Positions 46,480 to 60,470 of a stretch of DNA of 64,000 nucleotides are shown in pieces (position 1 is the first letter of the stretch; each line of letters begins with the position of its first letter). A program made the translations under genes and the position numbers. The DNA is from Stomorhina lunata (lineage: Eukaryota > Arthropoda > Insecta > Diptera > Rhiniidae): the NCBI GenBank assembly GCA_933228675.1, contig OW121743.1, positions 80,267,363 to 80,331,362 of the forward strand, read 5' to 3'. The notes beneath the pieces were generated by a model. The model was not told the DNA's origin and did no database searches. It worked only from the letters and a program-made list of their open reading frames with translations.

Positions 46480-48530
46480 AGAAAGAGTTTCTATAGAACA
46501 TTTTCTGATTAAAAAATTTTCTATTGAAAATTTTACGATATAAAAAAATTTTTATAGAAAATTTTACTATATGAAATTTTCTATTGAAAATTTAACGATA
46601 TAAAGAAAATTTTTCGACATAAAAAATTTTTTACAGAAAATTTAACGATATAAAAAATTTTCTATATATATCATTTTAGATATAAAATATTTATATGTAA
46701 TTTTACGATACAAAAAATTTTCTATCGAAAATTTTACAATATAAATCTTAAGATATAAAAAATTTTACAATATAAAAAAATGTATATGGAAAGTTTGACG
46801 ATATAAACAATTTTCTATATTTAATTTCATGAAAGAAAAAAATTTTACGATACCAAAAATTTTCTAACGAAAATTTAACGATATAAAAATTTACTACAGA
46901 AAATTTTACGATATAAAAAAATTTCGATAGAAAATTTTACGATATAAAAAAATTTTGATAGAAAATTTTACGATATAAAAAATTTTCTTTAGAAAATTAT
47001 ACGATATACAATTTTTTTTAGAAAATTTTACGATATAAAAAATTTTCTGTAGAAACTTTTACGATATAAAAAATTTTCTATAGAAAATTTTACGATATAA
47101 AAAACTTCTTTATTTTACGATATAAAAAATGTTCTGTCGAAAATTTTACGACATAAAAAATTTTCAATAGAAAATTTTACGATATAAAAAATTTTCTAAA
47201 GAAAATTTTGCGATATACAAAATTTTCAATAGCAAGCATTTTTATGATATACAAAATTTTTTATTAAATGTTTGACATCAAATGTTTTCCATATAAAATC
47301 TTCCAAATTTCAAAGTTTTATGTACGAAATTAAAAATTGTCTTTAAAAAATTTTACGATATAAAAAATTTTCTATAGAAAATTTTACCATATAATAAATT
47401 TACTACATAAAATTTTAAGATACAAAATTTTCTAAAGAAAATTTTACGATACAAAATTTTCTAAAGAAAATTTTACGAAATAAACATTTTCTATAGAAAA
47501 TTTTACGATATAAAAAATTTTCTATAAAAAATTTTACGATATAAAAAATTTTCTATAGAAAATTTTACGATATAAACAATTTTCTGTAGAAAATTTTACG
47601 ATATAAAAAATTTTACGATATACAAAAATTTCTATAGAAAATTTTACGATATAAAAAATTTTCTATAGAAAATTTTACAATATAAAAAATTTTCTAGAGA
47701 AAATTTTACGATATAAAAAATTTTCTATAGAAAATTTTACGATATAAAAAATTTTCTATAGAAAATTTTACGATATAAAAAATTTTATATAGAAAATTTG
47801 ACGATAAAAACATTTTCTATAGAAAATTTTACGACGTAAAAAATTTTCTATAGAAAATTTTACCATGTAAAAAATTTACTATAGAAAATTTTACGAGATA
47901 AAATTTTCTTAAGAAAATTTTACGATGTAAACATTTTCTATAGAAAATTTTACGATATAAAAAACTTTATAGAAAATTTTACGATATAAAAAATTTTTTA
48001 TAGGAAATTTTACGATATAAAAAATTTTCTATAGAAAATTATAGGATATACAAAATTTTCTAAAGAAAATTTTACGATATGCAAAATTTTCTATAGAAAA
48101 TTTTACAATATAAAAAATTTTCTATAGAAAATTTTACGATTTAAAAAATTTTCTATAGAAAATTTTACTATATCAAAAATTTTATATAAAAAATTTTACG
48201 ATATAAAAAATATTCTATAGAAAATTTTACGATATAAAAAATTTTATATAGAAAATTTGACGATAAAAACATTTTCTATAGAAAATTTTACGACGTAAAA
48301 AATTTTCTATAGAAAATTTTACGACATGAAAAATTTTCTATAGAAAATTTTACTATATAAAAAATTTTATTTAAAAAATTTTACGATATAAAAAATTTTC
48401 TATATAATAAATTTACAAAATTTATAAAATTGTACGATATAACAAATTTTCTATAGAAAATTTTACGAAATAAAAAATTTTCCATATAAAATTTTACGAT
48501 ACAAAAATTTTCTCCAGAAAGATAGATTTG
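46480..48530 (+). repeat. 31-mer CTATAG-palindrome minisatellite (array A)
   Basis: Units consist of A4T4, CTATAG, A4T4 (a perfect 22-bp palindrome) and an ACGATATAA spacer, 31 nt in all. They are decayed at both ends and regular at 47490-47780 and 47960-48360. Many units lose one or two bases, so the period wanders between 28 and 32. Confidence 0.93.
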
Positions 48531-49020
48531 GCAGTTTTATATTGGAAAGCTCTCGATATGCAATGTTTTTAATAGAAAGCTTTGGATATAAAAATTAACT
48601 TTTATGTCGATATAAAAAGTTTTGATGAAAAGTTTTATATAAGAAATCTTGAACATTTTCTATAGGACATTTTTCAATATCAAAAGTATATGAATATAGT
48701 TTTATATAGAAAAAAATTTTATTGGAAAGCTTTCGATATTTAATGTTTTAAGTTGGAAGCTTTTTATATCAAAAGCTGCCTAAAAGAAAGCTTGTGGTAT
48801 TTGAAGATTCCTATAGAAAAGCTTATATAAGAAATCTTTTAAAATCGAAAGTCTAGTATAGAAAACCTTTCGACTTCAAAAGTTTTAAATAAGCTTTTGA
48901 TGTGAAATGTTTTTAGTAAATGTAATTAGTAAAAGTTACCTATTGGAAATCTTTTGATATTGAAAGTTTTCCATAGGAAAGTTTTCTATACGAAAAATAT
49001 TTTCGATATATAAGAAATTA
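48531..49020 (+). repeat. Decayed edge of CTATAG-type array
   Basis: Loose repeats with GATAT, AGAAAGCTTT and TATAGAAA strings at irregular spacing; recognisable as array remnants but with no fixed period. Confidence 0.5.
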
Positions 49021-51300
49021 TTATATATAAAACGGAATGCTTTAAGATTCGAATGTTTTCCATAATTTGTAGATGCAACGGCACATAATTTGGTGAAATT
49101 GGGCTTTTTATAAAATATACATTTTTTAAAAAATAACTTAGGACTTTTTAGAAAATTACTTGAATTACCGCTTATTTTGATAAGATTGCCTTAAACTTTT
49201 ATGAGGAGGTGTATTTGCGTTAAATGCATTGGAATCATAAAAAAACTCAATTACAAAAAAGTGTGAGCTAGGGCCTTTGTACATGAGACCGACCGGAATA
49301 TAGCTGAAACGAATATAGCTGAAACGAGTAGAAACTGAATCAGAAATGAACGTTACCTAAACTGAATGATAATATAGGGCCTTTCATTAACTAGAACTAA
49401 TTTTTTTTTTCTTTTAGGAACATTTTTCTTAAGAAAAGGTTTTTTGAAACAAAAAATGTATTTTTCTCGATTCGTTTCTATAGTTGGTTAGGCCATTATC
49501 ATCTTTATATAATTTGTAAGACAAAACAAATACGAATTATAGTGTCTACACAGAACATCAACATTAGGCCAAAATTATCATTTAGAGAGGACTACACACA
49601 CAATATTTTTTTGGTTTTGATAAGAAAATTAAACAAGGCATTGTTCAGCCCTGAAAATAAGAAAAGTGGCTCTTCTGGCTACAACTCTTCAGTATCTTAA
49701 TTTTCCAACTTTCCGAAACTCTTTAAAATTGTACTTCTTATAAATTTTATATTTCTCAACTTTATTACTTTAAGTGTTTACAATTATTTACGATGTTTAC
49801 ATGAAGTTTTTCAATAAACTCTAGATAACTACATAAATAGAACATACAAATTTGTATATTTTATAGAAAAATTCAAAATATTTCCTTTCCAATACTTAAG
49901 CAGCTGAGGAAAGAGGACAAGGAGCCGAAGGAAGAAAAAAAAAGTTGTCAAAACAACTCTATTATTCCATAAAATATCTTGACTTGACTGCAGTATTGAT
50001 AAACAGAAAACTTGAGAAGCCAATGAACTTGAGGACTAAAATGCAGAAGAGTACTTTTTATCAAGAGTAAAGTAAACAAAAAATGACAGACACATTAAAA
50101 TGTACAAGATGACAAGGGGGAAGGAAGGGAGGGATATTTAAGGAAGAAGAATGAATATAAGGATGAAGGAAAGTGGCAGGGATAAGGGGATGAAATGTTT
50201 TTTACAGTCAGTATATGGAAATAATGTAGTGGTAAGGTAAGTTTTATGCAAGTGTAGCGTGTGGGATAGACGGTTAGAGCTTTCTGAATATTTTGAAATA
50301 GGAAAACTTTAAATGTGATATTTAAGCATGTAATCCATTACTTTTTAGCTTTCCATATTATATTTTTAATAGTCTTCCCATATTTTAAACTCGACATAAT
50401 ATCCTAATTATAAAAAAAGTCTAGACATCCTAAAATGAGTTGAATTCACTCCTTTATTTATCTGTTTCATAAAATTACTAATGCATGTAACACTTTATTA
50501 CTATTAAGTCAATAATGACAATAGTTCCAAGATAAATATGTTGCGACAGTAGTCTACCACTACATCCAAGAACATACACACATACATATTTTAATGATTT
50601 TGTTTGTATTTAAAAAAACTTTTCAAAAAGTACTTTAAATTACCAGAACATTAGTGTTTGAGACAGGATATAACAATTTACCATTAAGTTACTTAGTAGT
50701 AGCTATAGCTACTAACTACCACAACCAACCATCTTTAACATAAAATTTCCTTTTTCCAGTAATAAAGCCAAGTCAGTAAATCTGATGCATAATGCAGCAG
50801 GAAAATAAGGAAACGTTTGTGGTGGCTTTACTCTGTTTTTCTTCTTTTATTACTTTTCTCTTGAAAAGAAGCTTAAAAGTAGCTATAATATATTTTGTTA
50901 TTGATACGAGAACACAAGTACAAAAGTTTATCAATAAGTCCTTGAGGTTATATTCCTTTTATTTTATTTAACTTTTTTGCTTGAGCTTTTAAGCACAATT
51001 GATTGGTGCATTACGGGTTCGATTGAAATGCTCAGAAAAGAACATTAAATGAGGATTTTATAGAAAATTTAATATTATAAAGATTTTTTTTTTCTTTTTG
51101 AGTTTAAATTGAAAAAGTTTTAACAGTTTGCTATAAAGTTGATTGGTGAGTTTGAAGAAAATTATTTAGTTTTGGTTTTTAAGGTTCCAAAATAATGATC
51201 GACACTGTGACACTGCAATAAAGTTTTAAATTTTAGAAGAAAGTTTGAAATATTTTGATAAAAAAGTTCCTCTGGTTATTAGATAATATGTTTAATTCGA
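49021..51300. other. Unique spacer, no gene supported
   Basis: The longest array-free stretch of the right half. It includes a direct repeat ATATAGCTGAAACGA (49301 and 49315 region) and a purine-rich tract at about 50105-50195. A 64-codon - strand frame (49829-50023) has a hydrophobic middle but no further support. No exon-like block is seen. Confidence 0.45.
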
Positions 51301-54300
51301 AAAAGACAAACACTTTAAAATATTTTGTATAGAAAATTTTATAAATTTATTTTACGATATAAGAAATTCCTACAGAAAGTTTTACGATATTAAAAATTTT
51401 CTATAGAAAAATTTACGATATGAACAATTTTTCATAGAAAATTTTTTGTAATAAAAAATGTGACAAATGTGACACTGGAAGTTTAAAATTTTAGAGGAAA
51501 GTTTTTGAATACTTTTTAAAAGATAAAATAACATGGTTTGCTTTTAAGGTAAAAAGCAAAAGACAAACACTATAAAATACTTTATATAGAAAATTTTATA
51601 ATATTATTTTACGATTTTAATTTTCTTACGATGAAATTTTCTATAAAAATTTTACGATATAAAAAAATTTTCTATTGAAAATTTTACGATATAAAAAATT
51701 TTCTATGAAAAATTTTACGATATAATAAATTTTCTATTAAAAATTTTACGATATAAAAACTTTTGTGTAGAAAATTTAACGATAAAAAAAAATTTTTTGA
51801 TATAAAAAATTTTCTACAGAAAATATAACGTTTTACGGAATTTTCTATATACATTTTTTTCTCGAAACTTTTATAAAAAATTTTACGATATTAAAAATTT
51901 TTATAGAATATTTTACGATACAAAAATTTTTCTATAGAAAACTTTACAATTAAAAAAATCGTCTATAATAATTTTACGATACAAAAAATGTTCTTTAGAA
52001 AATTTTACGTTATTAAAATTATATTATAAAAAATTTAACGAAAAAAATATCTATAGAAAGTTTTGCGATATAAAAAAATTTTCTATAGAAAATTTTACGA
52101 TATAAAAAATTACGATTTTAAAGAAAATTTTACGATATAAAAAACGTTCTATAGAAAATAGATATAAAAAATATCTATAGAAAAAATTTTTATAGAAAAT
52201 TTTTCGATATAAAAAATTTTCTATAATATTTTTTATAATATAAATATAGTAAATAATACGTTTAAAAAAATTTTATAAAGAAAATTTTACGATATAAAAA
52301 ATTTTCTGTAGTAAATTATACGTTTTAACAGAATTTCTAAAGAAAATTTTACAATATAAAAAATTATCTATAGAAAATTTTACGACATAAAAAATTTTCT
52401 ATAGAAAATTTTACGATGTAAAAAATTTTCTATAGAAAATTTTACGATATAAAAAATTTTCTATAGAAAATTTTACGATGTAAAAAATTTTCTATAGAAA
52501 CTTATACGATGTTAAAAATTTTCTATAGAAAATTTTACGATGTTAAAAATTTTCTATACAAAATTTTACTATATAAAAAATTTTCGATAGTAAATTATAC
52601 GTTTTAACAAAATTTCTAAAGAAAATTTTACGATATAAAAAATTTTCTAAAGAAAATTTTAAAATATAAAAAATTTTCTATAGAAAATTTTACGATATAT
52701 AAAATTTTCTATAAAAAATTTTATGTTAAAAATTTTCTATACAAAGTTTTACGATATAAAAAATTTTAATATATAAATTATTACCTATAGAAAATTGTAT
52801 GATATAAAAAATTTTATGATATAATAATTTTCTATAGAATTTTATGATATAAAGAAAAAAAATTTGTATAGAAAATTTTTAGATACACAAAAATTTCTAT
52901 GAAATATTTTACGATATTAAAAATTTTCTATGGAAAAATTTATAATTTTAATTGTTTTTATAGAACACTTTACGATATAAAAAATTTTCTATAGAAAATT
53001 TTACGATATAAACAATTTTCTGTAGAAAATTTTTTGATAAACAAAAATTTCTATAGAAAATTTTACAAAACAAAAAATTTCTATAGAAAATTTTACAAAA
53101 CAAAAAATTTTTTTAAGAAAATTTTACTATATAAAAAAAGTTCTATAGAAAATTTGTCGATTTTAAAATTTTTCTTATAGAACACTAAAAAATGTTCTAT
53201 AGAAAATTTTTCGATATAAATATCTATGGAAAAATTTACGATATAAAAAATGTTTTATGGAAAAATTTACGATTTTAAATTTTTTTTTATAGAAAATTTT
53301 ACGATATATATAAAAAATTTTCTATACAAAATTTTTCGATACACAACAATTTCTATGGAAAGTTTTACGATATGAAAAATTTTCTATGGAAAAATTTACG
53401 ATTTTAAAAAATGTTAAAATACAAAAACTTTTCTATAGAAATTTTTTCGAGTTAAAAAATTTTTTAAAAGAAAAATTTTCTATACAAAATTTTGCGATAT
53501 AAAAAATCTATAGAAAAATTTACGATATAAAAAATGTGTTATGGAAAAATTAACGATTTTAAAATTTGTTTATAGAAAATTTTTTGATATAAAAAATTTT
53601 GTATAGAAAATTTTTCGATACATAAAAATGTCTATGAAAAATTTTATGATATAAAAAAAATTTTCTATGGAAAAATTTACGATCTTAAAAAATTTTCATA
53701 CAAAAAGTTTTCTTTAGAAAATTTTTCGATTTAAAAAATTTTTTAAAGGAAAAAATATAAAAAAAATTGTGTTCAAAGTTTTGCGATATAAAAAATTTGC
53801 GATATAAAAATGTTCTATTGAAAATTTTACGATATAAAAATTTTCTATAGAAAATTTCTTGATATAAAAATTTTCTATAGATAATTTTACGATATAAGAA
53901 TTTTCTATAGATATCGTAAAAAAATTTTCTATTAAAAATTTTACGATATAGACAATTTTTTTTTTTTCAAAATTTGACGAAATAAAAAATTTTCTATAGA
54001 AAATTTTACGATATAAAAAAATTTCTATACAAAGTTTTTCGATACAAAAAATTTTCTATTAAAAAACTTTTCTGTAGATATCTTTACATTATAAAAAATG
54101 TTCTTTATAAAATTTTACTATAAAATATTATTGTATAGAAAAGTTTACGATATTTAAAAATTTCTATAGAAAATTTTACGTCATAAAATAAATTCTATAT
54201 AAAATTTTACGATATAAAAAAATTTCTATATAAAATTTAACGTTTTAAAAAAATTTCTATAGAAAATTTTACGATATAAAAAATTATCTGTAGAAAATTT

Positions 54301-55080
54301 TACGAAATAATTATTTTTTTTTAGAAAATTTTACGATATTAAAATGTTTTGTAGAAATATTATGAAATAAAATATTTTCTATAGAAAATTTTACGAAGTA
54401 AAATATTTTCTATTAAAATTTTATGATATACAAAATTTTCTAATTTTCTATTTTCTGTAGAAAATTGTGCGAGATAAAAAAATTCCATAAAAAATTTTAC
54501 GATGTAAAAAATTTTATATTAAAAATTTTAGGACATCAAAAATTTTCTATAGAAAATTTTACAACATCAAAAAATTTGTTATAAAAAATTTTACAACATC
54601 TAAAATTTTCTATAGAAAATTTTACGATATAAAAAAATTTTCTAAAGAAAACTTTTTATAGAAAATTTTACATAGAAAATTTTAGTAAATAAAAACTTTC
54701 CATTAAAAATTTAGGACATCAAAAAAAAATCCTATAGAGAATTTAACGACATCAAAAATTTTCGATTGAAAATTAAATGACATCAAAAATTTTCTTTAGA
54801 AAATTTAAAGACATCAAAAATTTTCTATAGAAAATTAAAAGGTATCAAAAATTATCTAGAGAAAATTTAAAGACATTCAAAAATTTCTAGAGAAAATTGT
54901 GCTACATAGAAAAATTAACGATGTCAACAATTTTTTATAGAAAATTGTACGATATAAAAATTTTACATTTAAAATTTTTTGTTAAAAAATTTATATCAAA
55001 AATTTTCATAGAAAATTGAAGACATTTTTTCATAAAAATATTTATGGTATACAAAATTTGAAAAAAAAAAAAATTTCAAT
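51301..55080 (+). repeat. 31-mer CTATAG-palindrome minisatellite (array B)
   Basis: Same unit as array A (A4T4-CTATAG-A4T4 plus ACGATATAA) over 3.8 kb, but older: centres and spacers vary widely. The best preserved stretch is 52380-52560. Near 54530-54900 the spacer shifts to GACATCAAA, a local subfamily. Confidence 0.9.
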
Positions 55081-56442
55081 ACAAAATTTTTGGATATAAA
55101 ATTTTCCGATATAAAATTTTATGATCTAAACATTTTTCTATAAATTATCAACAAAAAAAAATATATATTTAGAAAATTTAAGGATTTTCTTATCTATAAA
55201 AATTTACGAGTTCTTTTAAATTTGCTATAGAATAGAAAAGTTGTCTTTAAAAATTTGGTTCTTAAGACTAAAAATCTTTAAAGTTTTCATTATAAAAAAA
55301 TGTACTACGTCAAAAACTTTCTTTAGAAGTGTCTTTAAAAAAAACTTAAATTTTTCTATAATTTCTATAATTTAATCTTAAATTTGATTTATTTTATTCA
55401 CTCACATGAAGGCGATAATAATTTGTTATTCAAAATAAATTTAAAAAACTTATGTATAAATCTTATGTGGGCGTTTAAGCTGTTGTATATCCTAAAGTAA
55501 CATTTTTGTTGCTACTTTTTTCTCAAGCCTTTTCTAAAACAGTACTTGTCATAAAAGTGCTTCAGGCTTGAAAATATGCTACTATATATGTATGTATATC
55601 CTTTTTTTGTTACTCACAAAACCCTATCTAATGTCACTGCTACTAGATGTTGCTGATGCCGTTGCCTTAGCAGTCCCTAGAGATAACTATTTTGTATGCG
55701 AAAGCAACAGCATAAATTTTCAACATAAATAGCGAATATTTCAAAACGATGAACAAGTACAAAAACATTAACATATTTAAGTTTGTAGCTAGAAGTAATG
55801 CTATATTCTATAGAAAATTTACAATGCATACAACGACAGGTTACCATGAGAGGGATGAATAATGATATTACAATATAATGATGATATAATACTTGGAATG
55901 TGCTCAACTATACAATTTAAAGGCTTTAAACACTTGCTTTTAAATATAAGTAAAACTTTTCAAAATATATCAAAATCATTTAAAAGTTCTAAATACTCAA
56001 ATTTTAATGCACCCCTAATACATCAGCATAGTCGCTTTGTTCCCCGGTGTATGTATTTGTTTGAGTATAGGCTTTGCTGCACATCAGCTTTATTCCTTTG
56101 TGTGTTATTTCCAATGAGATTAATGTATGTGGATGCAAATGCACGTGTGAGCTTATGCATGAATGTGCATGCATGTGAGCTCTTAATCCTTAGAGTTTTA
56201 ATTAAAATTCTTTGTTTTATTAACTAAATCAAAAGAACTCAAATTGACAAAAACTCATATTGTTAAGTAATGGATATACTAAATTTAGTAAATCTAATAC
56301 CTGCTTGGGTATGAAAATATTAGTTGGGCTGAATGAAGATGATTAAAAGCTTTAAGTATACAGGTAATTGTTAGCAGCTCAGACTTATTAAAAGTGTCTT
56401 AATAAAAAAGATATTTTAAATCATAAGATTTTCTGAAGAAAA
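55081..56442. other. Unique spacer, no gene supported
   Basis: The first 300 bp still resembles array decay, then normal AT-rich DNA follows. A 121-codon + strand frame (55862-56227) and a 76-codon - strand frame overlap here. The longer one is Cys/Phe/Leu-rich towards its end and has no recognisable domain, so neither is called as a gene. Confidence 0.45.
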
Positions 56443-56493
56443 TTTTTGTTATTATAAAATTTTTGTTATTATAAAATTTTTGTTATTATAAAA
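56443..56493 (+). repeat. Three exact copies of a 17-mer
   Basis: TTTTTGTTATTATAAAA three times without a change, directly abutting the homogeneous 31-mer array. Confidence 0.95.
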
Positions 56494-58330
56494 TTTTTTC
56501 ATATCAAAAAATTTTCTATAGAAAATTTTTCATATCAAAAAATTTTCTATAGAAAATTTTTCATATCAAAAAATTTTCTATAGAAAATTTTTCATATCAA
56601 AAAATTTTCTATAGAAAATTTTTCATATCAAAAAATTTTCTATAGAAAATTTTTCATATCAAAAAATTTTCTATAGAAAATTTTTCATATCAAAAAATTT
56701 TCTATAGAAAATTTTTCATATCAAAAAATTTTCTATAGAAAATTTTTTGATATCAAAAAATTTTCTATAGAAAATTTTTCATATCAAAAAATTTTCTATA
56801 GAAAATTTTTCATATCAAAAAATTTTCTATAGAAAATTTTTCATATCAAAAAATTTTCTATAGAAAATTTTTCATATCAAAAAATTTTCTATAGAAAATT
56901 TTTCATATCAAAAAATTTTCTATAGAAAATTTTTCATATCAAAAAATTTTCTATAGAAAATTTTTCATATCAAAAAATTTTCTATAGAAAATTTTTCATA
57001 TCAAAAAATTTTCTATAGAAAATTTTTCATATCAAAAAATTTTCTATAGAAAATTTTTCATATCAAAAAATTTTCTATAGAAAATTTTTCATATCAAAAA
57101 ATTTTCTATAGAAAATTTTTCATATCAAAAAATTTTCTATAGAAAATTTTTCATATCAAAAAATTTTCTATAGAAAATTTTTCATATCAAAAAATTTTCT
57201 ATAGAAAATTTTTCATATCAAAAAATTTTCTATAGAAAATTTTTCATATCAAAAAATTTTCTATAGAAAATTTTTCATATCAAAAAATTTTCTATAGAAA
57301 ATTTTTCATATCAAAAAATTTTCTATAGAAAATTTTTCATATCAAAAAATTTTCTATAGAAAATTTTTCATATCAAAAAATTTTCTATAGAAAATTTTTC
57401 ATATCAAAAAATTTTCTATAGAAAATTTTTCATATCAAAAAATTTTCTATAGAAAATTTTTCATATCAAAAAATTTTCTATAGAAAATTTTTCATATCAA
57501 AAAATTTTCTATAGAAAATTTTTCATATCAAAAAATTTTCTATAGAAAATTTTTCATATCAAAAAATTTTCTATAGAAAATTTTTCATATCAAAAAATTT
57601 TCTATAGAAAATTTTTCATATCAAAAAATTTTCTATAGAAGATTTTTCATATCAAAATATTTTCTATAGAAAATTTTTCATATCAAAAAATTTTCTATAG
57701 AAAATTTTTCATATCAAAAAATTTTCTATAAAAAATTTTTCATACCAAAAAATTTTTTATAGAAAATTTTTCATATCAAAAAATTTTCTATAGAAAATTT
57801 TTCATATCAAAAAATTTTCTATAGAAAATTTTTCATATCAAAAAATTTTCTATAGAAAATTTTTCATATCAAAAAATTTTCTATAGAAAATTTTTCATAT
57901 CAAAAAATTTTCTATAGAAAATTTTTCATATCAAAAAATTTTCTATAGAAAATTTTTCATATCAAAAAATTTTCTATAGAAAATTTTTTATATCAAAAAA
58001 TTTTCTATAGAAAATTTTTCATATCAAAAAATTTTCTATAGAAAATTTTTCATATCAAAAATTTTCTATAGAAAATTTTTCATATCAAAAATTTTCTATA
58101 GAAAATTTTTCATATCAAAAATTTTCTATAGAAAATTTTTCATATCAAAAAATTTTCTATAGAAAATTTTTCATATCAAAAAATTTTCTATAGAAAATTT
58201 TTCATATCAAAAAATTTTCTATAGAAAATTTTTCATATCAAAAAATTTTCTTTAGAAAGTTTTTTATATCAAAAAATTTTCTTTAGAAAGTTTTTTATAT
58301 CAAAAAATTTTCTATAGAAAATTTTTTATA
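56494..58330 (+). repeat. 31-mer CTATAG-palindrome minisatellite, highly homogeneous (array C)
   Basis: Roughly 58 near-identical units: TCATATC, A6T4, CTATAG, A4T4. Only a handful of substitutions occur (for example near 56745, 57640-57760 and 57990). Three consecutive units at 58051-58140 are 30-mers lacking the same A. Compared with arrays A and B the spacer is CATATCA rather than ACGATATAA. The uniformity points to recent amplification. Confidence 0.97.
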
Positions 58331-60470
58331 TCAAAAAAAATATAGAAAATTTTTCATTAAAAAAAAATTTTTCATTTAAAAAAATTTTCAATGGAAAATT
58401 TTTCATTTAAAAAAATTTTCAATAGAAAATTTTTCATTTAAATTTATTTTTTTAATAAAATTTTCTATAGAAAATTTTTTTAAATGAAAAATTTTTTATA
58501 GAAAATTTTTTTAAATGAAAAATTTTCTATAGAACATTTTTAAAATGAAAAACTTTCTATAGAAAATTTTACTTTAAAAAAATGAAAAATTTTCTTTTCA
58601 TTTTCATTTAAAAAATTTTTCTATAGAAAATTTTTCATTTAAAAAAATTTTCTATAGAAAATTTTTCATTTAAAAAAAACTTCTATAGAAAATTTTTAAT
58701 TTAAAAAAAAATTCTGTAGAAAATTTTTCATTTAAAGAAAATTTTCTATAGAAAATTTTTCATTTAAAAAAATTTTCTATAAAAAATTTTTCATTTAAAA
58801 AAATTTTCTATAAAAAATTTTTCATTTAAAAAAATTTACTATAGAAATTTTTCATATCAAAAAATTTTCTATAGAAATTTTTCATTTCATTAAATTTTCT
58901 ATATAAAATTTTCCATTTCTTAAAATTTTCTATTGAAAATGTTTTTCATTTTATAAAATTTTCTATAGAAAATTTTTTCAATTCATTAAATTTTCTATAG
59001 AAAATGTTTACGTCACTTCTATAGAAATTGGAAAATTTTTCATAAAATTTTCTATAGAAAATTTTTTATTTCATGAAATTTTTTGTAGAAAATTTGTGAT
59101 ATAACATTTTCTGTAGAAAATTTTTTATATTAAAAAATTTTCGATAGAAAATTTTTCATATCATAAAACTTTCTATAGAAAATTTTTCGTATCATAAAAT
59201 TTTCTATATAAAATTTTTCATTTCATTAAATTTTCTATAAAAATTTTTTTATTACATAAACAATTTTTTTAATGATAAAATTTTCAATAGAATATTTGCC
59301 ATATCATGAAACTTTCCATAAAAAAGTTTTCATATCATAGTAATTTTATAGAAATTTTTAATTTGATAAAATTTGCAATAGAAAATTTTTCAATTCACAA
59401 AATTTTCTTTAAAAAAATTTTTCGTTTCATAAAGTTTTCTATCGAAAATTTTTTATTTGATAAAATTTCCTATGGAATATTTTTTATATTATAAAATTTC
59501 TTAAAGAAAATAGTTAGTTTGGTAAAACTTTTTTTGGAAAATTTTTATCTCATAAAATTTTCGATAGTAAATTAAATTAAATTTTCTATAGAAAATTTTT
59601 CACTTCTTAAAATTTTCTATAGAAATTTTTTTTCATATTATAAAATTTTCTATAGAATTTTTTTTCAATTCATTAAATTTTCTTTAGAAAATGTTTGCAT
59701 CATTTCTATAGAAATTGGAAAATTTTTCATTTCATAAAATTTTCTATCGAAAAGTTTTTATCTCATAAATGTTTTTGTAGAAAATTTGTGATATCATAAC
59801 ATTTTCTGTAGAAAATTTTTTATATCAAAAAGTTTTCGATAGAAAATTTTTCATATCAAAACTTTCTATAGAAAATTTTTCGTATCATAAAATTTTCTAT
59901 ATAAAATTTTTTATTTCATTAAATTTTCTATAAAAATTTTTTCATTTCATAAACAATTTTTAATGATAAAATTTTCAATAGAATATTTTCCATATCATGA
60001 AACTTTCAATAAAAAAGTTTGCATATCATAATAATTTTATAGAAATTTTTAATTTGATAAAATTTGCAATAGAAAATTTTTCATTTCAAAAAATTTTCTT
60101 TAAACAAATTTTTTGTTTCATAAAGTTTTATATAGAAAATTTTTTATTTTATAAAATTTTCTATGGAATATTTTTTATATTATAAAATTTCTTAAAGAAA
60201 ATAATTAGCTTGGTAAAATTTTTTAATAGAATATTTTTATTTCATAAAATTTTCGATATTAAATTTTTTCAATTCATAAATTTTTATTGAAAAGTTTTTT
60301 ATTTCATAAAATTTTTTATAGAAAAATTTCATTTGATAGAATTTTCTATAGGCAATTTTAATTTCATTAAATTTTCTATAGAACATTTTTCATTTCATAA
60401 AATTTTTCATATCATAAAAATTTTTTATATCATAAAATTATCTTTAGAAAATTTTTCATTTGTCGCATAA
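58331..60470 (+). repeat. Diverged continuation of array C with a 691-bp duplication
   Basis: Decayed 28-32-nt units with spacers TCATTTAAA, TCATTTCATAAA and similar. The block from about 58970 to 59610 is repeated at about 59660 to 60300. ATTTCTATAGAAATTGG-like landmarks and two 62-codon frames (59306 and 59997) recur exactly 691 bp apart. The paired frames reflect the duplication and not protein conservation. Confidence 0.85.

Noticed and set aside
55862..56227. 121-codon + strand frame
   Set aside because: An overlapping antisense frame, no domain or signal peptide, and no promoter or poly(A) signal nearby that would support a gene.
59306..60185. Two similar 62-codon frames suggesting conserved small proteins
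   Set aside because: Both lie in a 691-bp duplication of decayed minisatellite, so the similarity is at DNA level.
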